Source: an uncultured Paracoccaceae bacterium
GTDB lineage: Bacteria; Pseudomonadota; Alphaproteobacteria; Rhodobacterales; Rhodobacteraceae
Direction of reading: 5' to 3'
NCBI GenBank assembly: GCA_937983405.1
Contig: CALJZN010000022.1
Coordinates: forward strand, 1 to 64,000
DNA: 64,000 nt
The notes under the pieces were generated by a model. The model was given only the letters and a program-made list of their open reading frames with translations, did no database searches and was not told the DNA's origin. The translations under genes were made by a program, and so were the position numbers. Shown here piece by piece: positions 45,372 through 54,596 of this stretch (its first letter is position 1; each line of letters opens with the position of its first letter).

Positions 45372-46462
45372 TGCAGCCCCTGCCGAAATGGGCCGACGCG
45401 ACGCTGGTGCCGCTCTTGTCGATCCTGATCGCCTTCGCGATCTCGGGCGTCGTGATCCTGGCCATCGGCAAGGACCCGGTCGAGGCGACGAAGGTCATGG
45501 TCACCGGTGCGCTGGGCTCGACCTACGGCTGGGGCTACACGCTGTATTACGCGACCTCGTTCACCTTCACCGGGCTGGCGGTGGCGGTGGCCTTCCACGC
45601 CGGGCTGTTCAACATCGGCGGCGAGGGGCAGGCGACGCTCGGCGGCCTGGGCGTGGCGCTGGTGCTTCTGCACATGGCCTGGCCGCACTGGTCGCTGGCG
45701 CTGCTGGCCGCAATGGCGGGGGCGATGGCCTTCGGGGCTGCCTGGGCCCTCCTGCCGGCCTGGCTGCAGGCCCGGCGCGGCAGTCACATCGTGATCACCA
45801 CGATCATGTTCAACTTCATCGCCGCGGCGCTGCTGAACTACATCCTCGTCAACGTGCTGCGCCCGACCGGGCAGATGGACCCCGCCACCGCCCGCTTCGC
45901 CGCCGACCTCGCCCTGCCCAAGCTTCACGAGATGCTGGGCTGGCTCGGCATCCCCTTTGCCCGGCGAACGCCGGCCAATCTGGGGCTGGTCGTGGCGCTG
46001 GCGGCGGCGGTGCTGGTCTGGGGGCTGTTGTGGCACACGCGCCTCGGGTTCCAGCTCCGCGCCTTCGGCAAGTCCGAGCCCGCCGCGCGCTATGCCGGCA
46101 TCTCGCCCGTGCGCGTCACGCTCTACGCCATGCTCATCTCGGGCGCGCTGGCCGGGCTGATGGCGGTGAACACCGTGATGGGCGAGCAGCAGCGGCTGGT
46201 GATGAACGCGGCCGGCGGCGCGGGCTTCATCGGTATCGCGGTGGCGCTGATGGGCCGGTCGCACCCGCTGGGCGTGGTGCTGGCGGCGCTCCTGTTCGGC
46301 TTTCTCTACCAGGGCGGCGCCGAGATGGCGATCTGGATGCAGATCCCGCGCGAGCTGATCGTGGTGATCCAGGCGCTGGTGATCCTGTTCACCGGGGCGC
46401 TCGACAACATGGTGCGCATGCCCGTCGCCTGGGCGTTCCGGCTTCTGCGGGGGGGGCGGTGA
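45371..46462 (+). CDS. ABC transporter permease (nucleoside/BMP type)
   Basis: TLYYATSFTFTGLAVAVAFHAGLFNIGGEGQATLGGLGVAL...IVITTIMFNFIAAALLNYIL...; coupled ATGA junctions. Confidence 0.95.
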   Translation: MQPLPKWADATLVPLLSILIAFAISGVVILAIGKDPVEATKVMVTGALGSTYGWGYTLYYATSFTFTGLAVAVAFHAGLFNIGGEGQATLGGLGVALVLLHMAWPHWSLALLAAMAGAMAFGAAWALLPAWLQARRGSHIVITTIMFNFIAAALLNYILVNVLRPTGQMDPATARFAADLALPKLHEMLGWLGIPFARRTPANLGLVVALAAAVLVWGLLWHTRLGFQLRAFGKSEPAARYAGISPVRVTLYAMLISGALAGLMAVNTVMGEQQRLVMNAAGGAGFIGIAVALMGRSHPLGVVLAALLFGFLYQGGAEMAIWMQIPRELIVVIQALVILFTGALDNMVRMPVAWAFRLLRGGR

Positions 46463-47430
46463 TGGATGTGGCCGCGATCCTGTCGATCCTCGAGGGGACG
46501 ATCCGGCTTTCGACCCCGCTGCTGCTGGCCTGCCTCGCCGGGCTGTTCTCGGAGCGGGCGGGGGTGTTCGACATCGGGCTCGAGGGCAAGATGCTGATCG
46601 CGGCCTTCTTCTCGGCCGCGGTCGCGGCGCTGGCGGGGTCGGCCTGGGTCGGTCTGGCGGCGGGCGTCGCGGCGGCGCTGGTGCTGGCGGTGATCCACGG
46701 GCTTGCCTCGATCACCTTCCGCGGCAACCAGCTGATCGCGGGGGTGGCGATCAACTTCCTTGCCGCTGGGCTGACGGTGCTGGTGGCCGAGAACTGGTTC
46801 CGCCTCGGCGGCCGCACCCCGTCGCTGTCGGGCGAGGCGCGGTTCCAGGGGCTGACGCTGCCGCTGACCGAGACGCTGGCCGGGGTGCCGCTGCTGGGCC
46901 CGTTCTGGGGCACGGTGATTTCGGGCCATGCCCTGCTGGCCTATCTCGCCTTCCTCGCGGTGCCCGCCACCTGGTGGATCCTCTACCGCACCCGCTTCGG
47001 CCTTCGGCTGCGCGCGGTGGGCGAGAATCCGGCGGCGGTGGACACCGCCGGCATCTCGGTCGTGGCGCTGCGCTATGCGGCGGTGATGATCTGCGGCCTG
47101 CTCTGCGGGCTGGCGGGCGTCTACCTCGCCACTGCCCTGTCGGCAGGGTTCGTCAAGGACATGTCGGGCGGCCGCGGCTTCATCGCGCTGGCGGCGCTGA
47201 TCTTCGCCAAGTGGCGGCCCTGGTCGGCGATGGGCGCGACGCTGCTCTTCGGCTTCCTGCAGTCGGTCGCCACGCGCTTTCCGCGGCTCGATCTCGGCAT
47301 CGTCGTGGTGCCGGCGCAGTTCATCGACGCGCTGCCCTACCTGCTGACGGTGGTGATCCTGGCGGGCTTCGTCGGAAAGGCGATCCCGCCGCGGGCGGGC
47401 GGCACGGCCTATGTGAAGGAACACGGATGA
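46462..47430 (+). CDS. ABC transporter permease (nucleoside/BMP type, second subunit)
   Basis: ILEGTIRLSTPLLLACLAGLFSERAGVFDIGLEGKMLIAAFFSAAVAALAGSAW...FRGNQLIAGVAINFLAAGLTVLV. Confidence 0.95.
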   Translation: MDVAAILSILEGTIRLSTPLLLACLAGLFSERAGVFDIGLEGKMLIAAFFSAAVAALAGSAWVGLAAGVAAALVLAVIHGLASITFRGNQLIAGVAINFLAAGLTVLVAENWFRLGGRTPSLSGEARFQGLTLPLTETLAGVPLLGPFWGTVISGHALLAYLAFLAVPATWWILYRTRFGLRLRAVGENPAAVDTAGISVVALRYAAVMICGLLCGLAGVYLATALSAGFVKDMSGGRGFIALAALIFAKWRPWSAMGATLLFGFLQSVATRFPRLDLGIVVVPAQFIDALPYLLTVVILAGFVGKAIPPRAGGTAYVKEHG

Positions 47431-47996
47431 TCGCGGCGCTGACCGGTGCGGGCGACGAGGCGATGGCGGCCGTCGCCGCGGCCCTCGCCGCGGCCGGGCT
47501 GCGCCTGGCCGGTGCCGTGCAGGTGAACGACCCACCGGGCAGCGGCAGGCCGCGGCAGATGGCGCTGCGCCTGCTGCCGGACGGGCCCGAGGTGCCGATC
47601 AGCCAGTGCCGCGGCGCCGCGGCCGCGGGGTGCCGGCTTGACCCCGCGGGCCTTGCCCTTGCGGTGGCCCGCGTCGAGGCCCGGCTGGCCGCCGGCGGGG
47701 TCGATGTGCTCGTCGTCAACAAGTTCGGCCGGCGGGAGGCCGAGGCGGGCGGCGGGTTCCGCGATGCCGTTGCCGCCGCCCTGGAGGCGGGCGTTCCGGT
47801 GCTGCTGGGCCTGCCCGAGGCGTATGCGCGGGCCTTCGCCGTCTTTGCCGGCGATCTCGCCGAACATCTGCCCCCGGACCCCGCCGCCGCCTGCGCCTGG
47901 GCCCTGGCCGCCTGCGCCCCAAGTCCGGCGCGCGCTTTGGCGGCGCCCGCCTGCCCGGGCGCTGCTTCGGACCCCGGACCCTCCGGGCCGGGATGA
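47427..47996 (+). CDS. DUF2478 domain-containing protein
   Basis: MIAALTGAGDEAMAAVAAALAAAGLRLAGAVQVNDPPGSGRPRQMALRLLPDGPEVPISQCRGAAAAGCRLDPAGLALAVARVEARLAAGGVDVLVVNKFGRREAEAGGGFRDAVAAALEAGVPVLLGL. Confidence 0.88.
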   Translation: MIAALTGAGDEAMAAVAAALAAAGLRLAGAVQVNDPPGSGRPRQMALRLLPDGPEVPISQCRGAAAAGCRLDPAGLALAVARVEARLAAGGVDVLVVNKFGRREAEAGGGFRDAVAAALEAGVPVLLGLPEAYARAFAVFAGDLAEHLPPDPAAACAWALAACAPSPARALAAPACPGAASDPGPSGPG

Positions 47997-48061
47997 CAGG
48001 ATGGCCAGCACGGCCGCGCTGCAGCGCGCTTTCCTCGGACCCTCCGGGCCGGGATGACAGG
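47975..48061. repeat. 26-bp exact direct repeat, period 61 bp (cggaccctccgggccgggatgacagg)
   Basis: Copies at 47975-48000 and 48036-48061; first copy supplies the stop codon of the DUF2478 gene. Confidence 0.92.
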
Positions 48062-48076
48062 GGTCCGGGGCCTGCC

Positions 48077-48727
48077 CTAACCCTGAAGGTGCCGGAGCCC
48101 CTGGGTCACGTCGGCCCGCACCGCCAGCCGCAGCCCCGGCTCGTCACCCGCCTTGAGTGCGGCAAGGATCAGGCGGTGGTGCGGCGGCGCCTCGCTGCGG
48201 CGCAGACGGCCGTAGACCGCCCGCATCGTCGGTCCGAGCTGGAGCCACACCGTTTCGGTCATCGCCAGCATCGCCGGTGCCTGGGCGCGCAGGTAGAGGG
48301 TGCGGTGGAACTCGAGGTTGGTTCGGATGAAGGCCACCGCGTCCTGCCGGGCCACCGCCTCGACATTGGCCGCGTTGATGAGCTGCAGCCGCTCGATCAG
48401 CGCCATATGCGCCCGCGGCAGCGCCCGCGCCGCCATCTCGGGCTCGAGCAGCGCGCGGATCGCCGCCAGCTCCTCGATCCGGTCGGTCGAAAGCTCGGGC
48501 GTCGAGACGCGGCCCGAGGCCGACAGCGTCAGCGCCCCCTCGGCCACCAGCCGCCGCAGCGCCTCGCGCACCGGGGTCATGCTGACCCCGTGCGCGCGCG
48601 CCAGCCCGCGCAGCGTCAGCGGCTGTCCGGGCGGCAGCTCGCCATGCATCACCTGCACGCGAAGGCTGCGATAGAGCCGGTCGTGCGCCGCGGCGGTTCC
48701 GGGGTCGGCGGGGCGGACGGCGGACAT
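48077..48727 (-). CDS. GntR family transcriptional regulator (FadR/FCD type)
   Basis: AHDRLYRSLRVQVMHGELPPGQPLTLRGLARAHGVSMTPVREALRRLVAEGALTLSASGRVSTPELSTDRIEELAAIRALLEPEMAARAL. Confidence 0.94.
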   Translation of the reverse strand: MSAVRPADPGTAAAHDRLYRSLRVQVMHGELPPGQPLTLRGLARAHGVSMTPVREALRRLVAEGALTLSASGRVSTPELSTDRIEELAAIRALLEPEMAARALPRAHMALIERLQLINAANVEAVARQDAVAFIRTNLEFHRTLYLRAQAPAMLAMTETVWLQLGPTMRAVYGRLRRSEAPPHHRLILAALKAGDEPGLRLAVRADVTQGLRHLQG

Positions 48728-48745
48728 CGGCGCGGCACCCGGGCG

Positions 48746-49435
48746 TCAGGCCGGAAAGGCGAAGCGGTGCAGCCCCGCACCCTCGGTGCGCAGCCAACGG
48801 CGCTGGGCCTGCCAGTCGGGGGCGAGCCCCGCGACCAGCGCCCAGAAGCGCGCGGAATGGTTCATCTCGGCCAGGTGCGCGACCTCATGCGCGGCGACAT
48901 AGTCCAGCACCGCCGGCGGCGCCATGATCAGCCGCCACGAGAACATCAGGTTTCCGGCAGCCGAGCACGACCCCCAGCGCGCCCGCGGATCGCGCAGCGT
49001 CAGCCGCGCATAGCGCCGCCCGAGCACGGCGGCATGGGCACCGCAGGCCGCCGCCAGCCGTTCGCGCGCGGCCAGGCGCAGCCAGGCCGCGGCGTGGGCT
49101 GCAGCCGCATGCCCTTCGGGCAGCAGCAGCGCGCCGCCCTCGCGCCGCGGCGCGCGCACCGGGGCGGCGACCAGCTCCAGCAGCGCGCCCTCGACCGGCA
49201 GGCGCATCCCGGGGGCCACCGTCTGGGGCGGGTGCAGCGCGGCAAGGGCGGCGCGAATCCAGTCGGCGCGGCCGCGCGCGAAGGCCAGCGCCTCCGACAC
49301 GCGGCCACGCTGCGGCAGCGTCAGCGTCACCTGCCCGTCGCGGTGCGACACGCGCAGCGTGTAGCGCCGCGCCCGGGCCGACCGCCGCAGAACGATCTCG
49401 ACCGGCGGCGTCCCGGCCAGCAAGGCGCGTTCCAT
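48746..49435 (-). CDS. YgjP-like (M48/DUF45) metallopeptidase
   Basis: EIVLRRSARARRYTLRVSHRDGQVTLTLPQRGR...LRDPRARWGSCSAAGNLMFSWRLIMAPPAVLDYVAAHEVAHLAEMNHSARFWALV (HExxH). Confidence 0.93.
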   Translation of the reverse strand: MERALLAGTPPVEIVLRRSARARRYTLRVSHRDGQVTLTLPQRGRVSEALAFARGRADWIRAALAALHPPQTVAPGMRLPVEGALLELVAAPVRAPRREGGALLLPEGHAAAAHAAAWLRLAARERLAAACGAHAAVLGRRYARLTLRDPRARWGSCSAAGNLMFSWRLIMAPPAVLDYVAAHEVAHLAEMNHSARFWALVAGLAPDWQAQRRWLRTEGAGLHRFAFPA

Positions 49436-49598
49436 GTCCTCTTCCCTGGCGTGCGTCCCGGCGCAGGATAGCAGCCTGTCCCGGGCAGGATAAGCCCTGC
49501 ATCGGCCCCGGCCTTGCCGGCAGGAAGGGCTTTGACAGCGCCGCCGAGATGTGACATGCGCCGCGCTCAACTCCCGAGTCTCGCGAAAGGGACCATCC

Positions 49599-49928
49599 AT
49601 GCCCAAAGAGGAATGGGGCGTGAAGCGCATGTGCCCGACGACAGGGCGCCGCTTCTACGACCTCAACAAGTTGCCCGTGGTCAGCCCCTACACCGGCGAG
49701 GTTGTCGATATCGACAGCGTGCGGCGCAAGGGGGCGGTGCCCGCGGCCCGAATGGTTGTCGACAAGGGTCCGAAGGACCCCGAGCATGTGCTTGAGGCCG
49801 ACGATGACATCCTGGTGGCGGATGCCGCCGACGACCCGGAACTCGAAGACGAGCTGCTCGAGGCCGACGAGGACGAGGCGGTCTCGCTGGACGACCTGGC
49901 CGAGGTCGGCGGCGACGACGAGGAATGA
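49599..49928 (+). CDS. TIGR02300 family protein
   Basis: MPKEEWGVKRMCPTTGRRFYDLNKLPVVSPYTGEVVDID..., acidic C-terminal tail. Confidence 0.92.
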   Translation: MPKEEWGVKRMCPTTGRRFYDLNKLPVVSPYTGEVVDIDSVRRKGAVPAARMVVDKGPKDPEHVLEADDDILVADAADDPELEDELLEADEDEAVSLDDLAEVGGDDEE

Positions 49929-49930
49929 GG

Positions 49931-49982
49931 CAGGCGGGACGGCCAGGCGGGACGGGCAGGCGGGACGGGCAGGCGGGACGGC
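49931..49982. repeat. 13-bp tandem repeat, 4 copies (caggcgggacggg/c)
   Basis: caggcgggacggc caggcgggacggg caggcgggacggg caggcgggacggc, immediately after the TIGR02300 stop. Confidence 0.92.
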
Positions 49983-49995
49983 GCGCAAATCCCCC

Positions 49996-50024
49996 TTGCG
50001 CTCGCCGCCCCCCGTGCCTATGAC
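49996..50024 (+). promoter_or_regulatory. Putative sigma-70-type promoter of tRNA-Ala
   Basis: TTGCGC (49996-50001), 17-nt spacer, TATGAC (50019-50024). Confidence 0.4.
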
Positions 50025-50051
50025 AACGGCGCGGCCACGGTCGCCCTCGGT

Positions 50052-50127
<76 letters not shown>

Positions 50128-50245
50128 GTCGCGGCCTGATCCCCACGACCGACCAGGCCGACAGTGCGTGAGCGCGCCGCTGTTGCGGAGGGCTCGGTGG
50201 CTCCGGGGCCGGGCGCGAAAGACGCGGCCGCGTGGCAGATCTGGG

Positions 50246-52177
50246 TCAGCCCGCTGCGAACATCGGTCCGCCGCGCCACCGGGGGAAGCCATAGCCGTGC
50301 ACCTCCACGAGGTCGATGTCGGAGGACTTCCGCGCGATTCCCTCGGCCAGGAGCGCCTTGCCCTCGTCCGCCATCGCGCCGGTCAGACGGGCGGCGATCG
50401 CGTCGTCCGTCAGGGCAGGGCCAGGCGCGATTCGACCGGCGAGAAGCGCCGCGGTGGCCTCTGACGGCTGCGGCGTCCGGTCTCCGGGCGCATAGTCGTA
50501 CCAGCCGCCACCGGTCTTCTGGCCTTTGCGGCCTGCCCGCACCAGGATATCGCCCAGGGTCTCGGGCACATCCTTCCCCGCCGCCCGCGCAGCCTCGCGC
50601 TGCACGAAGGCAATATCAAGCCCGCCGAGGTCCTGCGCCTCGAACGGCCCCATGGCGAAACCGTAGCGCCGCATGGCAGCATCGACCGCGGCAATGGGCG
50701 TGCCCCGGCGCACCAGCGCCTCGGCCTCGGCGCGGTAGCGTTTCAGGATGCGGTTGCCGATGAAGCCCTCGCAGATGCCGGCCTGGACGGGAATCTTGCC
50801 CAAGCTGCGCGCAAGCGCGAAGCCGGTGGCCAGCGTCTCGGCCGAGGTCGCCGGGATGGGAACGATCTCGAGCAGTTTCATCACATGCGCCGGGCTGAAG
50901 AAGTGCAGGCCGATGAAGCGGCCGGGCTCCGGCAGTCCTTCGGCGATCTGCCGGGGGTCGAGGTAGGAGGTGTTCGTGGCCAGGATCGCGTCGGCGCGGC
51001 AGGCCCGGGCCAGCCGGGCGAAGACTTCGCGCTTGACCGCAAGATCTTCGAACACGGCCTCGATGACCAGGTCGGCGTCGGCAAGACGGCTGTCGTCGAT
51101 GCCCGCCGTGACGCCGTCCATCCGCTCCTGCGCCTGCGCCGCGGTCAGCCGGCCGCGCCTGACCGCGCCGTCGAAGATCGCCCGCAGGTTGCCAAGGCCG
51201 CGCTCCGCCGCCTCGGCATCGCGCTCGATCAGCACGACAGGCCGGCCCGCCTCGCGCAAGGCCGCCGCAATCCCTGCGCCCATCGTGCCGCCGCCGATCA
51301 CCGCAGCCTTGCGCAGGGGGCGCGGCTCGATGCCGGCGAGGTGCGCGGGCCGGGCTGCGGCCCGTTCCGCAAAGAAGAGATGGCGCAGCGCGGCGGCCTG
51401 GTCCGAGGCGCGCAGGTCGAGAAACGTCGCGCGCTCGTGCGCCACGGCTTCGGCAAAGGGCCGCTCGGCCGCCACGCGCAGGCAGTCGAGCGCGCGCAGC
51501 GGTGCAAGCTCACCCCTGGCACGGCCGGCGATCGCCTGGCGCTGGATGTCCCACCAATCCGCGCCCGGCGCCGTGACAGGCCTTGCGGAGACCGGCGGCG
51601 GAAGGGGCCGGGTCAGGGCCGCGCGGGCGAAGGTCACCGCCTCGGCGCGCAGGTTGCCGCTGACGACGGCATCGACAAGGCCCAGCGCAAGGGCTTTGCC
51701 GGCCTTCACGGGGCGGCCTGAGGTGACGAGCTCGACCGCCGCCTCGACCCCCGCCAGACGCGGCGTGCGCACGGTGCCGGAGGCGCCGGGAACGATGCCG
51801 AGAGTGACTTCCGGCAGGCCGACCGAGGCCGACTCCAGCGCCACGCGAAAGCGGCAGCCCATCGCCACCTCGAAGCCGCCACCGAGGGCCGATCCATGGA
51901 TCGCCGCGACCCAGGGCTTTGCCGCCGCCTCGATACGATCCACCAGTTCGGGCAGGTGCGGGGGCAGGGGCGGGCTGCCGAACTCGGTCACGTCGGCCCC
52001 GGCAATGAAGGTGCGGCCGGCGCAGATCAGCACCACCGCGCGGACGCAGGCATCGCGATCGAGCGCCCCGACGACATCCCAGAGCGCCTGGCGCAGGACC
52101 TGGCCGAGGGCGTTCACCGGCGGGTTGTCCACGGTCACAACAGCGATCTCGCCGTCGCGATCGATGCGGACGGTCAT
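50246..52177 (-). CDS. Fused enoyl-CoA hydratase/3-hydroxyacyl-CoA dehydrogenase (FadJ/FadB-like)
   Basis: N-terminal crotonase (ICAGRTFIAGADVTEF...IHGSALGGGFEVAMGCRFRVA), central Rossmann AVIGGGTMGAGIAAALREAGRPVVLIERD, 3HCDH IGLHFFSPAHVMKLLEIVP, C-terminal EVHGYGFPRWRGGPMF. Confidence 0.95.
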   Translation of the reverse strand: MTVRIDRDGEIAVVTVDNPPVNALGQVLRQALWDVVGALDRDACVRAVVLICAGRTFIAGADVTEFGSPPLPPHLPELVDRIEAAAKPWVAAIHGSALGGGFEVAMGCRFRVALESASVGLPEVTLGIVPGASGTVRTPRLAGVEAAVELVTSGRPVKAGKALALGLVDAVVSGNLRAEAVTFARAALTRPLPPPVSARPVTAPGADWWDIQRQAIAGRARGELAPLRALDCLRVAAERPFAEAVAHERATFLDLRASDQAAALRHLFFAERAAARPAHLAGIEPRPLRKAAVIGGGTMGAGIAAALREAGRPVVLIERDAEAAERGLGNLRAIFDGAVRRGRLTAAQAQERMDGVTAGIDDSRLADADLVIEAVFEDLAVKREVFARLARACRADAILATNTSYLDPRQIAEGLPEPGRFIGLHFFSPAHVMKLLEIVPIPATSAETLATGFALARSLGKIPVQAGICEGFIGNRILKRYRAEAEALVRRGTPIAAVDAAMRRYGFAMGPFEAQDLGGLDIAFVQREAARAAGKDVPETLGDILVRAGRKGQKTGGGWYDYAPGDRTPQPSEATAALLAGRIAPGPALTDDAIAARLTGAMADEGKALLAEGIARKSSDIDLVEVHGYGFPRWRGGPMFAAG

Positions 52178-52178
52178 C

Positions 52179-52880
52179 TCAGATCCCCAGATAGGCTTCA
52201 CGGATGCGCGGATCGGCGATCAGCGCGTCGGCCGGGCCGTCCATGGTGATCCGCCCGGTTTCCATCACATAGCCGCGGTCGGCGATCTTCAGCGCGCCAT
52301 AGGCGTTCTGCTCGACCAGCAGCACGGTCACGTCCAGCGCCTTCAGCCCCTTTACCACGTCGAAAATCTGCGCGACGATGATCGGTGCGAGGCCCATGGA
52401 GGGTTCGTCCAGCAGCAGGCAGGATGGCCGGGCCATCAGCGCGCGGGCTATTGCCAGCATCTGCTGCTGGCCGCCCGACAGGCCCCCCGCGACCAAGTTG
52501 CGCTTTTCCTTCAGGATCGGGAACATCTGGAAGGCGTCGTCGATGTCCTTCTCCACCCGTTCGTCGGAAAAAAGATAGGCGCCCAGGCGCAGGTTCTCCT
52601 CGACCGTCAGGTTGGTGAAGATCTGGCGGCCCTCGGGCGATTGCGCCAGGCCAAGCCCCACCCGGCGCCAGGCGGGGACGCTCGTCAGCATCTCGCCGCG
52701 GAAGCTGATGTTTCCACCCGCCGCCGGGTGCACGCCGGACAAGCAGCGCAACAGCGTGGTCTTGCCCGCGCCATTCGCCCCGATCACGGTGACGATCTCG
52801 CCCGAGGTCACCGACAGGTCGATGCCGTGCAGCACCTCGATCCGCCCGTAGCGGGCACGCAGCCCCTCAACGCGCAGCAT
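52179..52880 (-). CDS. Branched-chain-amino-acid-type ABC transporter ATPase (LivF-like)
   Basis: MLRVEGLRARYGRIEVLHGIDLSVTSGEIVTVIGANGAGKTTLLRCLSGV...LSGGQQQMLAIARALMARPSCLLLDEPSMGLAPIIV. Confidence 0.95.
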   Translation of the reverse strand: MLRVEGLRARYGRIEVLHGIDLSVTSGEIVTVIGANGAGKTTLLRCLSGVHPAAGGNISFRGEMLTSVPAWRRVGLGLAQSPEGRQIFTNLTVEENLRLGAYLFSDERVEKDIDDAFQMFPILKEKRNLVAGGLSGGQQQMLAIARALMARPSCLLLDEPSMGLAPIIVAQIFDVVKGLKALDVTVLLVEQNAYGALKIADRGYVMETGRITMDGPADALIADPRIREAYLGI

Positions 52881-53637
52881 CGTCGGCCCCCAGATAGGCC
52901 GCAATGACGGCCGGGTTGCGGCTGACCGTGGCCGGGTCGCCTTCGGCGACCTTCTCGCCGTGGTCGAGCACGACGATGTGGCTGGAGATCCGCATCACCA
53001 GCTTCATGTCGTGCTCAACCAGCAGGACCGCGACGCCCGAGGCCGCGATCTCGGCGATCAGGTGGTCGATCTCCTCGGTCTCGACCGCGTTGCAGCCCGC
53101 GGCGGGTTCGTCGAGCAGCAGGACCTTGGGCTTCAGCGCCATGGCCCGAGCGATCTCCAGCCGCTTGAGCGAGCCATAGGACAGGCTGCCCGCCTCGCGC
53201 TCGGCCGCGCGTTCAAGGCCGAGACGGCGCAGCAGCTCGCGCGCGCCGGCCTCGGCATCCTTCGCCCGCCGGCGCGCGGCGGGCAGGTTCAGAAGGTCCG
53301 ACAGCACATCCCCGCTTTCCTGCAGGTGAAAGCCGGCGATGACGTTCTCCAGCACGGTCATCGTCTGGAACACCTGCAGGTTCTGGAAGGTCCGGCACAT
53401 GCCGCGCCGGGCCAGCAGGTGCGGCGACATCGCGGTCACGTCCTCGCCGTTCAGCACCACCCTGCCCGAACCCGGCCGGTAGACGCCCGAGATCATGTTG
53501 AAGAGCGTGGTCTTGCCCGCCCCGTTCGGGCCGATGACCGAGACGACCTCGCCGGGACTTGCGGCGAAAGACACATCGTGGACGGCCTTGATGCCGCCGA
53601 AGCAGATGCCCAGCCCCTCGATCGAAAGCAGGGTCAT
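52867..53637 (-). CDS. Branched-chain-amino-acid-type ABC transporter ATPase (LivG-like)
   Basis: MTLLSIEGLGICFGGIKAVHDVSFAASPGEVVSVIGPNGAGKTTLFNMISGVYRP...RTFQNLQVFQTMTVLENV...LLLDEPAAGCN. Confidence 0.95.
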   Translation of the reverse strand: MTLLSIEGLGICFGGIKAVHDVSFAASPGEVVSVIGPNGAGKTTLFNMISGVYRPGSGRVVLNGEDVTAMSPHLLARRGMCRTFQNLQVFQTMTVLENVIAGFHLQESGDVLSDLLNLPAARRRAKDAEAGARELLRRLGLERAAEREAGSLSYGSLKRLEIARAMALKPKVLLLDEPAAGCNAVETEEIDHLIAEIAASGVAVLLVEHDMKLVMRISSHIVVLDHGEKVAEGDPATVSRNPAVIAAYLGADDAAR

Positions 53638-54596
53638 TCTTCCCTCCTCCGGCCCTTGCGCAGCATCGAGGGCACGATGCCTTCGCGCAGGAAGATCATC
53701 ACCAGCACCATCACGGCGCCCAGCACCAGCTGCTCGTATTCGGCAAGGACCGTCAGCACCTGTGGCAGCAGCGTCAGCACCGCAGCGCCGAAGATGCCCC
53801 CGGCGACCGAGCCGACGCCGCCGAGCACCGCCATCGTCACCATCTCGACCGAGTGCAAGAAGCCCGCCACGTCCGGCGTGATGAACCGGTTCTGAAGCGC
53901 CAGGAGCGAGCCCGAGACCGAGGCATAGACGGCCGAGATCACGAAAGCCTGGAGTTTCAGCCGGGCCACGTCCATGCCCACGGTGCGGGCGGCCACCTCG
54001 GACCCGTGCAGCGCCCGCAGCGCCCGGCCCGTGGCACTGTCGCGCAGGTTCAGCGCTGCCCAGGCGCCCACGACAAGGGCGATCCCGCAAAGGAAGTACC
54101 AGAACTGCCCGTTCGACAGGCCCAGCCCTGCGTCCTTCAGCACGGCCCGCAGGCCGAGCTCGGGCACGCCGATCCCGTCCGGCCCGCGCGTCAGCGCGCG
54201 TTCGTTGTTCAGCACCATCGAGATCAGGATGCCCATGCCCAGCGAAGCGACGGCGAGGTAATATCCCTTCAGCCGCAGGATCGGGCGGCCGACCAGCCAG
54301 GCCAGGACGGCGGAAGCCGCCGCGCCCAGCAGGACGGACAGCGCCGGGTGGATGCCCCAGTGAACGGGGGCGAGCGCGCAGGCATAGGCGCCGATCCCGG
54401 CGAAACCGGCGTGGCCCAGGCTGATCTGCCCGGCCCAGCCGGTCAGGATGACGATGCCGGTCACGGCCAGCGCGTTGACGAACACCAGCGCGCCGACGCG
54501 ATAGTAGAACCCCGAGGGGAAAAAGACCGGCGCCAGCGCGATCAGCGCGACCAGGATCAGCAGGGTGGCGGATTTCGGGGTCAGCCGCATCGTCAC
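53634..54596 (-). CDS. Branched-chain-amino-acid-type ABC transporter permease (LivM-like)
   Basis: FYYRVGALVFVNALAVTGIVILTGWAGQISLGHAGFAGIGAYACAL...GRPILRLKGYYLAVASLGMGILISMVLNN. Confidence 0.95.
   Translation of the reverse strand: MTMRLTPKSATLLILVALIALAPVFFPSGFYYRVGALVFVNALAVTGIVILTGWAGQISLGHAGFAGIGAYACALAPVHWGIHPALSVLLGAAASAVLAWLVGRPILRLKGYYLAVASLGMGILISMVLNNERALTRGPDGIGVPELGLRAVLKDAGLGLSNGQFWYFLCGIALVVGAWAALNLRDSATGRALRALHGSEVAARTVGMDVARLKLQAFVISAVYASVSGSLLALQNRFITPDVAGFLHSVEMVTMAVLGGVGSVAGGIFGAAVLTLLPQVLTVLAEYEQLVLGAVMVLVMIFLREGIVPSMLRKGRRREE

Noticed and set aside
49931-49982. 13-bp repeats as a CRISPR or integron attC array
   Set aside because: Contiguous copies without spacers, no cas genes or integrase, no palindromic recombination-site structure.
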